Origin: Actinomadura physcomitrii
Lineage (GTDB): Bacteria; Actinomycetota; Actinomycetes; Streptosporangiales; Streptosporangiaceae
DNA length: 64,000 bases
Reading direction: 5' to 3'
NCBI RefSeq assembly: GCF_008923205.2
Contig: NZ_WBMS02000027.1
Coordinates: 1-64,000, forward strand
A program made the translations under genes and the position numbers. Position 1 is the stretch's first letter; every line of letters starts with the position of its first letter. The notes under the pieces were generated by a model that was not told the DNA's origin, did not search any database, and saw nothing but the letters and a program-made list of their open reading frames with translations. Positions 7,423 through 15,345 of this stretch are shown piece by piece.

Positions 7423-7898
7423 CAGCGGCCGCGTTCCTCCCGCCAGGAGGCGAGCAGGCCGGCCTGCAGGCCGAACATCTCCCTGTGCTCCTCCGGCTCG
7501 GCGTGGTCGTAGCCGAGGAGGTGCAGGATGCCGTGCGTGCACAGCAGTTCCAGCTCGTCCTCGGTGGCGTGGCCCGCCTCCTTGGCCTGCCGCTCGGCGA
7601 CCGACGGGCACAGCACGACGTCGCCGAGCAGGCTCGGGTCGGTCTCGCCGTCCTCGTCGGCGCCGCCGGACATGTGGCCGGGGCGCAGCTCGTCCATCGG
7701 GAACGACAGCACGTCGGTGGGGCCGGGCTCGTCCATCCACTTCTCGTGCAGCTCGGTCATCGCGGCCTCGTCGACGAACAGGATCGACAGCTCCGCGAGG
7801 GGGTGCACGCGCAGGCCGTCGAGGACGTGCCGGGCGAGGGCGGCGATGCCCTTCTCGTCGACCGCGGCGCCCGACTCGTTCAGCACCTCGATGCTCAC
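7422..7898 (-). CDS. ybeY: Endoribonuclease YbeY (rRNA maturation)
   Basis: A 158-residue metal-dependent endoribonuclease that processes rRNA and takes part in 70S quality control. The zinc motif H-x3-H-x5-H is seen as HGILHLLGYDH. TDVLSFP and LGDVVLCP are also typical. It starts with GTG overlapping the phoH stop (GTGA) and its own stop overlaps corC (ATGA), so the three genes are translationally coupled. Length and order (phoH, ybeY, corC, then era) match other actinobacteria. Confidence 0.96.
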   Translation of the reverse strand: MSIEVLNESGAAVDEKGIAALARHVLDGLRVHPLAELSILFVDEAAMTELHEKWMDEPGPTDVLSFPMDELRPGHMSGGADEDGETDPSLLGDVVLCPSVAERQAKEAGHATEDELELLCTHGILHLLGYDHAEPEEHREMFGLQAGLLASWREERGR

Positions 7899-10039
7899 TG
7901 CCGCCCCCGCTTGCGCGGCGCGCCGCGGCCGTTCTGCTTGAACTCCGGCACCCGCGACTCGTCGTACCGGTTGTAGGCGTCGACGATGTCGGTCACCAGC
8001 TTGTGCCGGACGACGTCGCGGCTGTCGAGCCGGGAGAAGTGGATGTCCTCGACGCCCTCCAGGATGTCCTGGACGACGCGGAGCCCGCTCAGCTGCCCGT
8101 TCGGCAGGTCGACCTGGGTGACGTCGCCGGTCACCACGACCTTCGAGCCGAAGCCGAGCCGGGTGAGGAACATCTTCATCTGCTCGGGCGAGGTGTTCTG
8201 TGCCTCGTCGAGAATGATGAACGAGTCGTTCAGCGTGTTGTGGGTCAGAAGGAAGTCCTCCGTGACGTACAGGGAGTCCGACGCGGCGACCTGGATGCAG
8301 ACCGCCTCGGCGGTGCCCTCCAGCTCGATCGAGTCGATGAACCGCATCGGCCGTTCACCACCCGCCGCGCGGTACTTCTCAAGCTTTCGGCCGAGGCGGA
8401 ACGGGACGACGTCTGGCGGCAACCTGAGATCGAGAACGTAGGCATCGTGCCGATGATGAACGTCACGCCCCTTGGCCCGGCCTGGCGGCCGGCCCTCCGC
8501 CGGGCGGGTTCGGTGGTAGGCGACGCCGCCCAGCGACCGGACGAGGAACAGGACGTCATCACGTAGACGACGGGATGTGGTCGCGTAGTGGATGCGACAC
8601 GTTCGTGCGTCCTGTGTCACAGGACCGCCGTCAGAGTCGAGCAGTCCCTGCAGAACGGCAAGCCTGACCGCATCGGTGTTATGGAGGTACAACTCCGGAA
8701 CGAACTTACTCGGGGCCTTCTTGCCCCAAAGGCCGAGGCCGACCATGATCGTCTTGATGGGGTGTTCGAGGACGGCGACTGCTCCTGGGTGCGTCACTCG
8801 CCTCAAGTCGTAATCGAATTCGCTCCTCTTGTGGATCTCAAGCCCAGGCAGGAGCCGCACGAGAGCATCGGCAAGTTCCGGATCACCCGTTGTAAAGCTC
8901 GGGAAGCTCTTCCCCGTCACGCACCCATCACCGAGCATCAGACCAAGCGCATAGGGGTCCATCGGCAAGTCACGGGGTGGGAAAGCCACTGGCCGGCTTA
9001 GCAGCGGAAGCTCGTACCGATGGTAGTGAGCTGCTCGTAGGTTCCCGATCATTTCCCGGGTCGTGAGGATCCGGCGAGGCTTCCCTCGACGGCGGTCATC
9101 TCTTGTCGACACAGCCCAGAGGTGATCGGCAGAGGCAAGGGTGGACGCCCCGTCCTGGGTCGAGACGCGGAAGATCTCCTTCTCACCCTGCGGATAGACG
9201 CCGAGCACAGGGGTGGGTTCACCATTCGAACCGATAACCAGGTCTCCAACGGCCAACTCCCCGATCGGCCGGAAACCCGAAGGAGTCAGAACCTTGGTGA
9301 AAGTTGGCTGGCTCCTCCCGCGCATGTACGCCAGGGGGGCCACCTCGATGGTGCCGGCGGCCATCAGGCGCGGGATCGAGTCGGGGTCGACCATGTCGTG
9401 CAGCGCGTCGTACAGCGGCCGCAGGTACGGGTCGATCTTCTCGTAGAGCGTTCCGGGCAGGAAGCCGAGCCGCTCGCCCGCCTCGACCGCCGGGCGCGTG
9501 AGGATGATCCGGTTGACCTTCTTGTCCTGCAGCGCGCGGACGGCCTTGGCCATCGCCAGGTAGGTCTTGCCGGTGCCCGCCGGGCCGATGCCGAACACGA
9601 TCGTGTGCTTGTCGATCGCGTCGACGTAGCGGCGCTGGTTCAGCGTCTTCGGGCGGATGGTGCGGCCCCGGCTGGACAGCACGTCCAGGGTGAGGACCTC
9701 CGCCGGGCGCTCGCCGCCCTCGCCGCGCAGCATCGCCAGGCTGCGCTCGACCGCGTCGGGCGTGAGCTGGGTGCCGTTCTTCAGCAGCTCCAGCATCTCG
9801 GTGAACAGCCGGGACGCGAGGTCGGTCTCGCTGTCCGTGCCGGTCACGGTGATCTCGTTGCCGCGGACGTGCACGTCGACGGCGCTGCCGAACGCGCGCT
9901 CGACGGCGTGCAGCAGCTCGTCCCGGGAGCCGAGAAGGCTCACCATCGAATGGTCGTCCGGCACCACGATCTTGATCTGGGAGCGCGCGCCGTCGTCACG
10001 CCCCGTCCGAGTTGACCTCGTGTGAGTTGATTCGACCAT
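7895..10039 (-). CDS. phoH: PhoH-family ATPase precursor containing an intein
   Basis: The 714-residue precursor consists of a PhoH extein (residues 1-242 and 602-714, 355 residues after splicing) and a 359-residue intein. The extein has a KH-like N-terminal domain, Walker A GPAGTGKTY (about 152-160) and Walker B FIILDEAQN (about 607-615). The intein interrupts APLAYMRGR and TLNDSFIIL just before Walker B, so activity should need protein splicing. PhoH-like ATPases accompany YbeY and are tied to RNA metabolism and phosphate stress, with poorly known function. The reading frame is intact through both junctions. Confidence 0.96.
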   Translation of the reverse strand: MVESTHTRSTRTGRDDGARSQIKIVVPDDHSMVSLLGSRDELLHAVERAFGSAVDVHVRGNEITVTGTDSETDLASRLFTEMLELLKNGTQLTPDAVERSLAMLRGEGGERPAEVLTLDVLSSRGRTIRPKTLNQRRYVDAIDKHTIVFGIGPAGTGKTYLAMAKAVRALQDKKVNRIILTRPAVEAGERLGFLPGTLYEKIDPYLRPLYDALHDMVDPDSIPRLMAAGTIEVAPLAYMRGRSQPTFTKVLTPSGFRPIGELAVGDLVIGSNGEPTPVLGVYPQGEKEIFRVSTQDGASTLASADHLWAVSTRDDRRRGKPRRILTTREMIGNLRAAHYHRYELPLLSRPVAFPPRDLPMDPYALGLMLGDGCVTGKSFPSFTTGDPELADALVRLLPGLEIHKRSEFDYDLRRVTHPGAVAVLEHPIKTIMVGLGLWGKKAPSKFVPELYLHNTDAVRLAVLQGLLDSDGGPVTQDARTCRIHYATTSRRLRDDVLFLVRSLGGVAYHRTRPAEGRPPGRAKGRDVHHRHDAYVLDLRLPPDVVPFRLGRKLEKYRAAGGERPMRFIDSIELEGTAEAVCIQVAASDSLYVTEDFLLTHNTLNDSFIILDEAQNTSPEQMKMFLTRLGFGSKVVVTGDVTQVDLPNGQLSGLRVVQDILEGVEDIHFSRLDSRDVVRHKLVTDIVDAYNRYDESRVPEFKQNGRGAPRKRGRQ
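8237..9313 (-). mobile_element. PhoH intein with LAGLIDADG homing endonuclease domain
   Basis: The intein spans precursor residues 243-601. It starts with Ser243 (SQPTFTKVLTPSGF), has a block B His306 in LASADHLW, and ends LLTHN with penultimate His600 and Asn601; the +1 extein residue is Thr602. Two LAGLIDADG-type helices are seen: PYALGLMLGDG (about 362-372) and AVLQGLLDSDGG (about 461-472), both with acidic catalytic residues, so the endonuclease may be active. Base composition drops: 8641-8760 is about 59% G+C by hand count, clearly below the flanking extein. This fits acquisition by homing. All splice-site residues appear intact. Confidence 0.95.
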
Positions 10040-10190
10040 CAGCCGGGCCTTGCGGCCTCTCCGACCTGCCTTCTGTTCGCTCCGGGTGTCCTGGGTTGCG
10101 TTTCCATGGTACTGGGCGGCCCCGACGGAACGCCGCCGCTTTTCCCCGCACCCGATCCCGCGTCGCCCGGGGCGGCCGGCCCCGGAACGG

Positions 10191-10535
10191 TCAGCCGGGC
10201 GGCCAGTTCAGGCCACGCCCGCCGAGCACGTGCGCGTGCACGTGGAAAACGGTCTGGCCTGCCTGCGCGCCGGTGTTGAAGACGATCCGGTAGCCGGTGC
10301 CGTCGACGCCCTCGTCCGCGGCGACCCGGTGCGCCTCGCCGAGGACCTCGGCCAGCAGCTCCGGGTCGGCGGCGGCCAGCTCGGCGGCCGTCGGGTGGTG
10401 GTCCTTGGGGATGACCAGCACGTGCGTGGGCGCCTGCGGGTTGATGTCGCGGAACGCGAGCACGCGCGCGGAGTCCCGGACGACCTTGGCGGGCACGTCC
10501 CCCGAAACGATCTTGCAGAACAGGCAGTCGGTCAT
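10191..10535 (-). CDS. HIT-family nucleotide hydrolase (Hint-like)
   Basis: A 114-residue histidine-triad protein. The active-site motif HVHAHV is near the C-terminus and CLFCKI near the N-terminus gives a Zn-type cysteine pair often seen in Hint proteins. Family members hydrolyse purine nucleotide phosphoramidates such as AMP-lysine. The ATG at 10535 is chosen over upstream in-frame codons because GGGGAG lies about 6 nt before it and the protein then matches family length. It lies upstream of phoH with a 150-bp gap, a common pairing in actinobacteria. Confidence 0.93.
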   Translation of the reverse strand: MTDCLFCKIVSGDVPAKVVRDSARVLAFRDINPQAPTHVLVIPKDHHPTAAELAAADPELLAEVLGEAHRVAADEGVDGTGYRIVFNTGAQAGQTVFHVHAHVLGGRGLNWPPG

Positions 10536-10813
10536 CTGTCTCCCCTCACGGCGGCCGGAACCGCGTTCCGAGATCCTATCGAGACCGGTGCGGGATGGTC
10601 CGCGGCGCCCCATGATCGCTAAGGTTTCCGGCGTCGATCTCCGGTTGTCGAGCCGCATTCCGACCGGCCACTGGTTAAGGTTGTCAACTCAGGGCGTACC
10701 CCCCGTTCCGAGGGCGTTGCCGCGTCTTCGCGCGGGTGGGGCACACCCGGTTCGATGCCGGTCCGCGAGGCCCGTCCGAAAGGCGGCCGAAGGACGGTGA
10801 AGGCGGCGGATAG

Positions 10814-11422
10814 GTGACCGAGGTCCTCAAGAACATGCCCTTTCGTAAACCCAACGGCGAGGGTGCGCGTCCCACTGACGTGACCGAGACCCTCGTGGCC
10901 AGGGGAACGGCGGGGGCCGTGGCCGTCGCCTGGGACGCCGATCAGGCGGTGACCGCGCTCTACAGCGCCAACTACCGCTCGCTCGTGCGTCTCGCCGCCA
11001 TGCTCGTGCGCGACTCCGGGACGGCCGAAGAGGTCGTGCAGGACGCGTTCGTGGCGATGCACGGCGGCTGGCGCCGCCTGCGCGACCCCGACAAGGCCCT
11101 GTCGTACCTGCGCCAGTCCGTGGTCAACCGGTCGCGATCGGTGCTCCGGCACCGCGCCGTCGTCGAGAAGTACGCCCCGAAGGGGCTGCCGGACGCGCCG
11201 AGCGCGGAGGCCGGGGCGATCGGCGAACTGGAACGCTCGGCGGTGATCGACGCGCTCTCCCGGCTCCCCGCACGCCAGCGGGAGGCGCTCGTCCTGCGCT
11301 ACTACGCCGATCTGTCCGAAGCGGAGATCGCCAACGCGATGGGGATCTCCCGAGGCGCCGTGAAGAGCCATACGGCGCGCGGCATGACCGCGCTACGCAA
11401 CGTCCTGGAGCAGTTCTCATGA
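10814..11422 (+). CDS. SigE-family ECF RNA polymerase sigma factor
   Basis: A 202-residue ECF sigma factor. Region 2 is at about 48-115 (YSANYRSLVRLAAMLVRD, AEEVVQDAFVAMH) and region 4 at about 140-198 (LPARQREALVLRYYADLSE, then the helix-turn-helix IANAMGISRGAVKSHTARG). It resembles the streptomycete SigE-like subfamily with the short tail MTALRNVLEQF. GTG start; the first 30 residues may be a variable extension. The downstream gene begins with an ATGA overlap, so its product is a candidate partner or anti-sigma factor. Target promoters cannot be inferred here. Confidence 0.92.
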   Translation: MTEVLKNMPFRKPNGEGARPTDVTETLVARGTAGAVAVAWDADQAVTALYSANYRSLVRLAAMLVRDSGTAEEVVQDAFVAMHGGWRRLRDPDKALSYLRQSVVNRSRSVLRHRAVVEKYAPKGLPDAPSAEAGAIGELERSAVIDALSRLPARQREALVLRYYADLSEAEIANAMGISRGAVKSHTARGMTALRNVLEQFS

Positions 11423-12123
11423 CCACCGACCCCCACGACGAGCACGGCGAGATCCTCCGCCGCGCCCTGCACGCGGAGGCGGACTCGGTCACACCCGCCG
11501 ACGACGGCCTGGAGCGCATCCGGGCCCGGATCGCCGACCCGCGCCGCCGGCGCTGGTTCGGCCTGGAACGGTTCGGCACCGCCTGGTACGGGCTGGACCG
11601 GTTCGCCCTGACCTGGGCGAGACCCGCGCTCGCCGTGGCCGCCGCCGTGGCGATCGCCGGGCTCGGCGTGACCGCGCCCCAGACGATCGACCTGATCCAG
11701 CAGTCGGTCGGCAACAACGGGCCCTCCAGCGGCGGCCACGGTGATCACACCGGCGACCACGTCGACTCGCAGGGCCGCCCGCTGCAGCCGGGGTCGCCGA
11801 CGCCGTCGCAGCTCGGCACGTCGGGTTCGGCGTCCACGTCGGCGTCCCCGTCCTCGTCGGCGTCGTCCAGCCCCACGCCGTGCGGATCCGCCGGTGCCGG
11901 CGGCACGGAGTCGACCGCGTCGTCCGGGGCGGCGAAGAAGGCGGCGAAGGCCTCGGCCTCGCCGTGCCCGAGCGGCAGCCCGACCACGAGCCCGACGCCG
12001 ACGCAGACCCCGACGACGCCAACGCCGACGGCGCCAACGCAGCCGACCGAGCAGCCGACGCCGCCCGCGACGAGCGCTCCCGCCACCACCGCGGAGCAGG
12101 GCGCCGGCGCCTCCGCGCCCTAG
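11419..12123 (+). CDS. Single-pass membrane protein, possible anti-sigma partner
   Basis: A 234-residue protein. Residues 1-45 are a charged cytoplasmic segment (EILRRALHAEADSVTPADDGLERIRARI), a membrane helix lies at about 66-84, and the rest is a long Ser/Thr/Pro/Gly-rich extracytoplasmic tail with two cysteines. The start overlaps the sigma gene stop by 4 nt. Topology and coupling fit an anti-sigma or sensor partner, and the N-terminal segment is like those found beside SigE-family factors. No zinc-binding HxxxCxxC motif is present, so it is not a ZAS-type anti-sigma factor. Function is inference. Confidence 0.75.
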   Translation: MTTDPHDEHGEILRRALHAEADSVTPADDGLERIRARIADPRRRRWFGLERFGTAWYGLDRFALTWARPALAVAAAVAIAGLGVTAPQTIDLIQQSVGNNGPSSGGHGDHTGDHVDSQGRPLQPGSPTPSQLGTSGSASTSASPSSSASSSPTPCGSAGAGGTESTASSGAAKKAAKASASPCPSGSPTTSPTPTQTPTTPTPTAPTQPTEQPTPPATSAPATTAEQGAGASAP

Positions 12124-12185
12124 CCCGCCGCAGACGCCCGCCAGGGCCGCCGTGGGCGGGTCATCGCCTCATCGGCGCGGGCGGG

Positions 12186-12917
12186 TCACCAGCGGCCCGT
12201 GGCGGCCAGCAGCACCGACGCGGCGGCCACTCCGGCCGTCGAGGTCCGCAGCACGGTCGGGCCGAGCCGGGTGAGGTGCCCGCCCGCCGCCGCGAACCGC
12301 TCCAGCTCCTCGCCGGCGATCCCGCCCTCCGGGCCGACCACCAGCACGATGTCCCCGTCCGCGGGCGGCCGGACGGCGCTCAGCGGCTCCTCTGCGTCCT
12401 CGTGCAGGACGAGCGCCAGCGACGCGACCGCGATCCGGCCGGCGACGTCGCCGGTGGACGCGAGGTCCGGCACGTCCGGCAGCCGGCTGCGGCGCGCCTG
12501 CTTCGCCGCCTCGCGGGCGGCGTTCCGCCACCGCCCGAGGGCCTTCTCGCGGCGCTCCGGGCGCCACTGCGTCACACACCGCGCCGCCGCCCACGGGACG
12601 ATCTCGTCGACGCCGGCCTCGGTCATCGTCTCCACGGCCAGCTCGCCCCGGTCGCCCTTCGGCAGCGCCTGCACGACCACGAGCCGCGGCGCGGGCGCCG
12701 GATCCGTGCGGCGGGCCAGCACGTCCAGCGTCAGGGACGCCTTGCCGGCCGCCGCGACGACGCACTCGGCGAGCAGCCCGGCGCCGTCGGTCAGGTCGAC
12801 GCGCTCGCCGGGCCGCAGCCGCCGCACGGTCGCCGCGTGCCGGCCCTCGGCGCCGTCCAGGACGACCCGGTCGGCGCGCAGCCGGCCCGGGTCGGCGAGG
12901 AACACCGGCGGACTCAT
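12186..12917 (-). CDS. rsmE: 16S rRNA (uracil1498-N3)-methyltransferase
   Basis: A 243-residue SPOUT methyltransferase that methylates U1498 in the decoding region of 16S rRNA using S-adenosylmethionine. The N-terminal PUA-like part carries HAATVRRLRPGERVDL. The C-terminal trefoil knot shows VGPEGGIAGEELE and LGPTVLRTSTAGVAA, both characteristic. ATG start gives normal length. It follows dnaJ (89-bp gap) on the same strand, the conserved hrcA-dnaJ-rsmE order of actinobacteria. Confidence 0.95.
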   Translation of the reverse strand: MSPPVFLADPGRLRADRVVLDGAEGRHAATVRRLRPGERVDLTDGAGLLAECVVAAAGKASLTLDVLARRTDPAPAPRLVVVQALPKGDRGELAVETMTEAGVDEIVPWAAARCVTQWRPERREKALGRWRNAAREAAKQARRSRLPDVPDLASTGDVAGRIAVASLALVLHEDAEEPLSAVRPPADGDIVLVVGPEGGIAGEELERFAAAGGHLTRLGPTVLRTSTAGVAAASVLLAATGRW

Positions 12918-13006
12918 CGCCCTCCCCCCGGACCGCCGCCGGCGGGCCCGTCCGAGGCCGGCGGCGTGCCGTCGCGGCCCTCGCGGTAGGCCGCCGCGGC
13001 GGCTCT

Positions 13007-14146
13007 TCAGTGCTGGTTGAACACGTCCCGCAGGCGGGAGAACATGCCGCGCTGCCCCGGCGCGAACTTGCCGGGCGGGCGCTCCTCGCCGCGCAGCGCG
13101 GCGAGCCGGCGCAGCAGCTCCTCCTGCTCCTCGTCGAGCTTGCCCGGCGTCTCCACGTTCACGTGGATCATCAGGTCGCCGCGGCCGCTCTCGTTGAGGT
13201 GCCGCACGCCCCGGTTGTAGAGCGTGATCACCTGGCCGGACTGGGTGCCGGGCTTGATGTCGACCTCCTCGGCGGCGTCCAGCGTCTCGATGGTGACGCT
13301 GGTGCCGAGCGCGGCGGCCGTCATCGGGATCTCGACCGTGCAGTGCAGGTCGTCGCCCTCCCGCTCGAAGATCGGGTGCGGCTTCTCGGCGATCTCCAGG
13401 AACAGGTCGCCGGGCGGGCCGCCGCCGGGCCCGACCTCGCCCTCGCCGGCCAGCTGGATGTGGATGCCGTTCTCCACGCCCGCCGGGATCTTGACCTTGA
13501 CGGTGCGCCGGGTGCGGACCCGGCCGTCGCCCGAGCACTCGGTGCACGGGTGCCGGATCACCGAGCCGAACCCGCCGCAGGCGGGGCACGGCCGGGCCGT
13601 CATCACCTGGCCGAGGAACGAGCGTTGCACCTGCTGCACCTCGCCGCGGCCGTGGCAGGTCTCGCACGTCTCCGGGTGGGTGCCGGGCGCGCAGCCCGTC
13701 CCCTCGCAGGTCGTGCAGGCGACCGCGGTGTCGATGGACAGCTCGCGGGTCGTGCCGAACGCGGTCTCCGCCAGGTCCAGCTCGACGCGCAGCGTCGCGT
13801 TCCGGCCCCGGCGCGCGCGCGAACGGGGGCCGCGGGACGTCGCGGTGCCGAAGAAGGCGTCCATGATGTCGCTGAACGGGAACCCGGCGCCGCCGAACCC
13901 GCCCGCGCCCGCGCCCGCGCCGCCGCCCGGCGCGAACGGATCCGCGCCGAGGTCGTACATCTCGCGCTTCTTGGGGTCGGAGAGCACCTCGTAGGCCTGG
14001 GTGATCTCCTTGAACTTCTCCTGCGTCTCCGGGTCCGGGTTGACGTCCGGGTGCAGCTCGCGCGCGAGCCGCCGGTACGCCTTCTTGACCTCGTCGGCGC
14101 TGGCGTCCCGGCGGACGCCGAGGGTCGCGTAGTAGTCGTTGGCCAC
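13007..14146 (-). CDS. dnaJ: Chaperone DnaJ (type I Hsp40)
   Basis: A 379-residue J-protein that stimulates DnaK ATPase and holds unfolded clients. The J domain has the HPD motif (ARELHPDVNPD), followed by a Gly/Phe-rich segment (about 70-100), four CxxCxGxG zinc motifs (CTTCEGTG, CETCHGRG, CPACGGFG, CTECSGDG) and the C-terminal substrate domains. The GTG start directly abuts the hrcA stop (TAAGTG), so translation is coupled. Control by HrcA through the CIRCE upstream of hrcA is expected. Confidence 0.97.
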   Translation of the reverse strand: MANDYYATLGVRRDASADEVKKAYRRLARELHPDVNPDPETQEKFKEITQAYEVLSDPKKREMYDLGADPFAPGGGAGAGAGGFGGAGFPFSDIMDAFFGTATSRGPRSRARRGRNATLRVELDLAETAFGTTRELSIDTAVACTTCEGTGCAPGTHPETCETCHGRGEVQQVQRSFLGQVMTARPCPACGGFGSVIRHPCTECSGDGRVRTRRTVKVKIPAGVENGIHIQLAGEGEVGPGGGPPGDLFLEIAEKPHPIFEREGDDLHCTVEIPMTAAALGTSVTIETLDAAEEVDIKPGTQSGQVITLYNRGVRHLNESGRGDLMIHVNVETPGKLDEEQEELLRRLAALRGEERPPGKFAPGQRGMFSRLRDVFNQH

Positions 14147-15157
14147 TTACGACCCCGCCAGGATCTGTCCCACGTAGCGTGCCACTGCCCGTACCGCTCC
14201 CATCGTGCCGGGGTAATCCATGCGTGTCGGCCCGAGTACGCCCAGCCGGGCCAGTGTGAGGTCGCCGACGCCGTAGTCGGCTGCGACGACCGAGGTCGAA
14301 CGGAGCCCCTCATCGGGGTTCTCGGTGCCGATCCGCACCGTAAGAGTAGAGGAGTCGCCGGTCTCGCCGAGCAGCCGCATGAGGACCACCTGCTCCTCCA
14401 GGGCCACCAGCACCTCCCGCAGGCTCTGCGAGAAGTCGACGGCGGCCAGGTTCGCCGCACCCGCGAAAACGATCTTCTCCTCGTGGTTCTCGACGAGGGT
14501 CTCCAGCAGGACCGACAGGACCGCGGCGGCCACCGGCCGCTCGTCCGGGCCCACCTTGTCCGGCAGGTCCGCCACGGCGGACGGCACGTCGCCGAAGCCC
14601 AGCCCGTCCAGGCACGTATTGAGCAACGCCCGCAGGTGCCCCACGGATTCCTCGGAGATCTTCCCCGTCTCGATGACGCGCTGCTCCACCCGCCCGGTGT
14701 TGGTGATCAGCACCAGCAGCAGCCGGCCCTCGGCGACCGGGACCAGCTCGACGTGCCGCACCGACGAGCGGGTCAGCGACGGGTACTGCACGACCGCCAC
14801 CTGCCGGGTGAGCTGCGCGAGCAGCCGGACGGTGCGGCCGACGATGTCGTCGAGGTCGTACGCGCCCGACAGGAACGTCTCGATCGCCCGGCGTTCGGCG
14901 ATCGACAGCGGCTTGATCGTCGACAGCCGGTCGACGAACAGCCGGTACCCCTTGTCGGTGGGGACCCGCCCGGCGCTGGTGTGCGGCTGGGCGATGTACC
15001 CCTGCTCCTCCAGCACCGCCATGTCGTTGCGGATGGTGGCCGAGGACACGCCGAGGTTGTGGCGGTCCACGAGCGCCTTGGAGCCCACCGGCTCGTTGGT
15101 GGAGACGTAGTCCTCGACTATGGCGCGCAGCACCGCGAGCTTCCGGTCGTCCAGCAC
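14147..15157 (-). CDS. hrcA: Heat-inducible transcription repressor HrcA
   Basis: HrcA binds CIRCE operators and represses class I heat-shock genes; GroEL supports its folding. The 336-residue protein has the N-terminal winged helix (LDDRKLAVLRAIVEDYVSTNEPVGSKAL, split here as LDDRKLAVLRAIVEDY and VSTNEPVGSKAL; SSATIRNDMAVLEEQGYI) and the usual C-terminal GAF-like domain. The GTG at 15157 is chosen because AAGGAGG lies 7 nt upstream; the longer reading from 15184 would place that site inside the gene. A CIRCE lies about 65 nt upstream, so the hrcA-dnaJ operon is autoregulated. Confidence 0.96.
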   Translation of the reverse strand: MLDDRKLAVLRAIVEDYVSTNEPVGSKALVDRHNLGVSSATIRNDMAVLEEQGYIAQPHTSAGRVPTDKGYRLFVDRLSTIKPLSIAERRAIETFLSGAYDLDDIVGRTVRLLAQLTRQVAVVQYPSLTRSSVRHVELVPVAEGRLLLVLITNTGRVEQRVIETGKISEESVGHLRALLNTCLDGLGFGDVPSAVADLPDKVGPDERPVAAAVLSVLLETLVENHEEKIVFAGAANLAAVDFSQSLREVLVALEEQVVLMRLLGETGDSSTLTVRIGTENPDEGLRSTSVVAADYGVGDLTLARLGVLGPTRMDYPGTMGAVRAVARYVGQILAGS

Positions 15158-15199
15158 CCGGTCACCTCCTTCTCCGCCTTCCACAGGTCCTCACGTCCA

Positions 15200-15205
15200 G
15201 ATATA
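15200..15205 (-). promoter_or_regulatory. -10 box TATATC of the hrcA-dnaJ operon
   Basis: TATATC on the minus strand lies about 42 nt before the hrcA GTG. A 17-nt spacing upstream places the -35 region (weak TGCCAG) inside the CIRCE, so bound HrcA would block RNA polymerase. Confidence 0.5.
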
Positions 15206-15222
15206 CCGCCGACAAGGCCTTG

Positions 15223-15249
15223 CTGGCACTCCGTAGTTCCGAGTGCCAA
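15223..15249 (-). promoter_or_regulatory. CIRCE operator (HrcA-binding inverted repeat)
   Basis: CTGGCACTC, a 9-bp spacer and GAGTGCCAA form the 9-9-9 layout of CIRCE. The classic arms are TTAGCACTC and GAGTGCTAA; here the inner GCACTC/GAGTGC is intact, with symmetric A-to-G and T-to-C changes outside it. It sits between divergent hrcA and the DUF3097 gene, 74 nt from the hrcA start codon. Confidence 0.9.
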
Positions 15250-15331
15250 GTGTACGGCCCGCAGGGGACGTTCCGGAGGCCCCGGCCAGGCCGCCGGCCC
15301 GCGCGCGGCTGCGCGATCCTATCCCGGCCGT

Positions 15332-15337
15332 TAGTGT
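15332..15337 (+). promoter_or_regulatory. -10 box TAGTGT of a probable leaderless transcript
   Basis: TAGTGT lies 8 nt before the GTG of the DUF3097 gene, and no Shine-Dalgarno sequence is present. Confidence 0.45.
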
Positions 15338-15345
15338 GCGGAACC

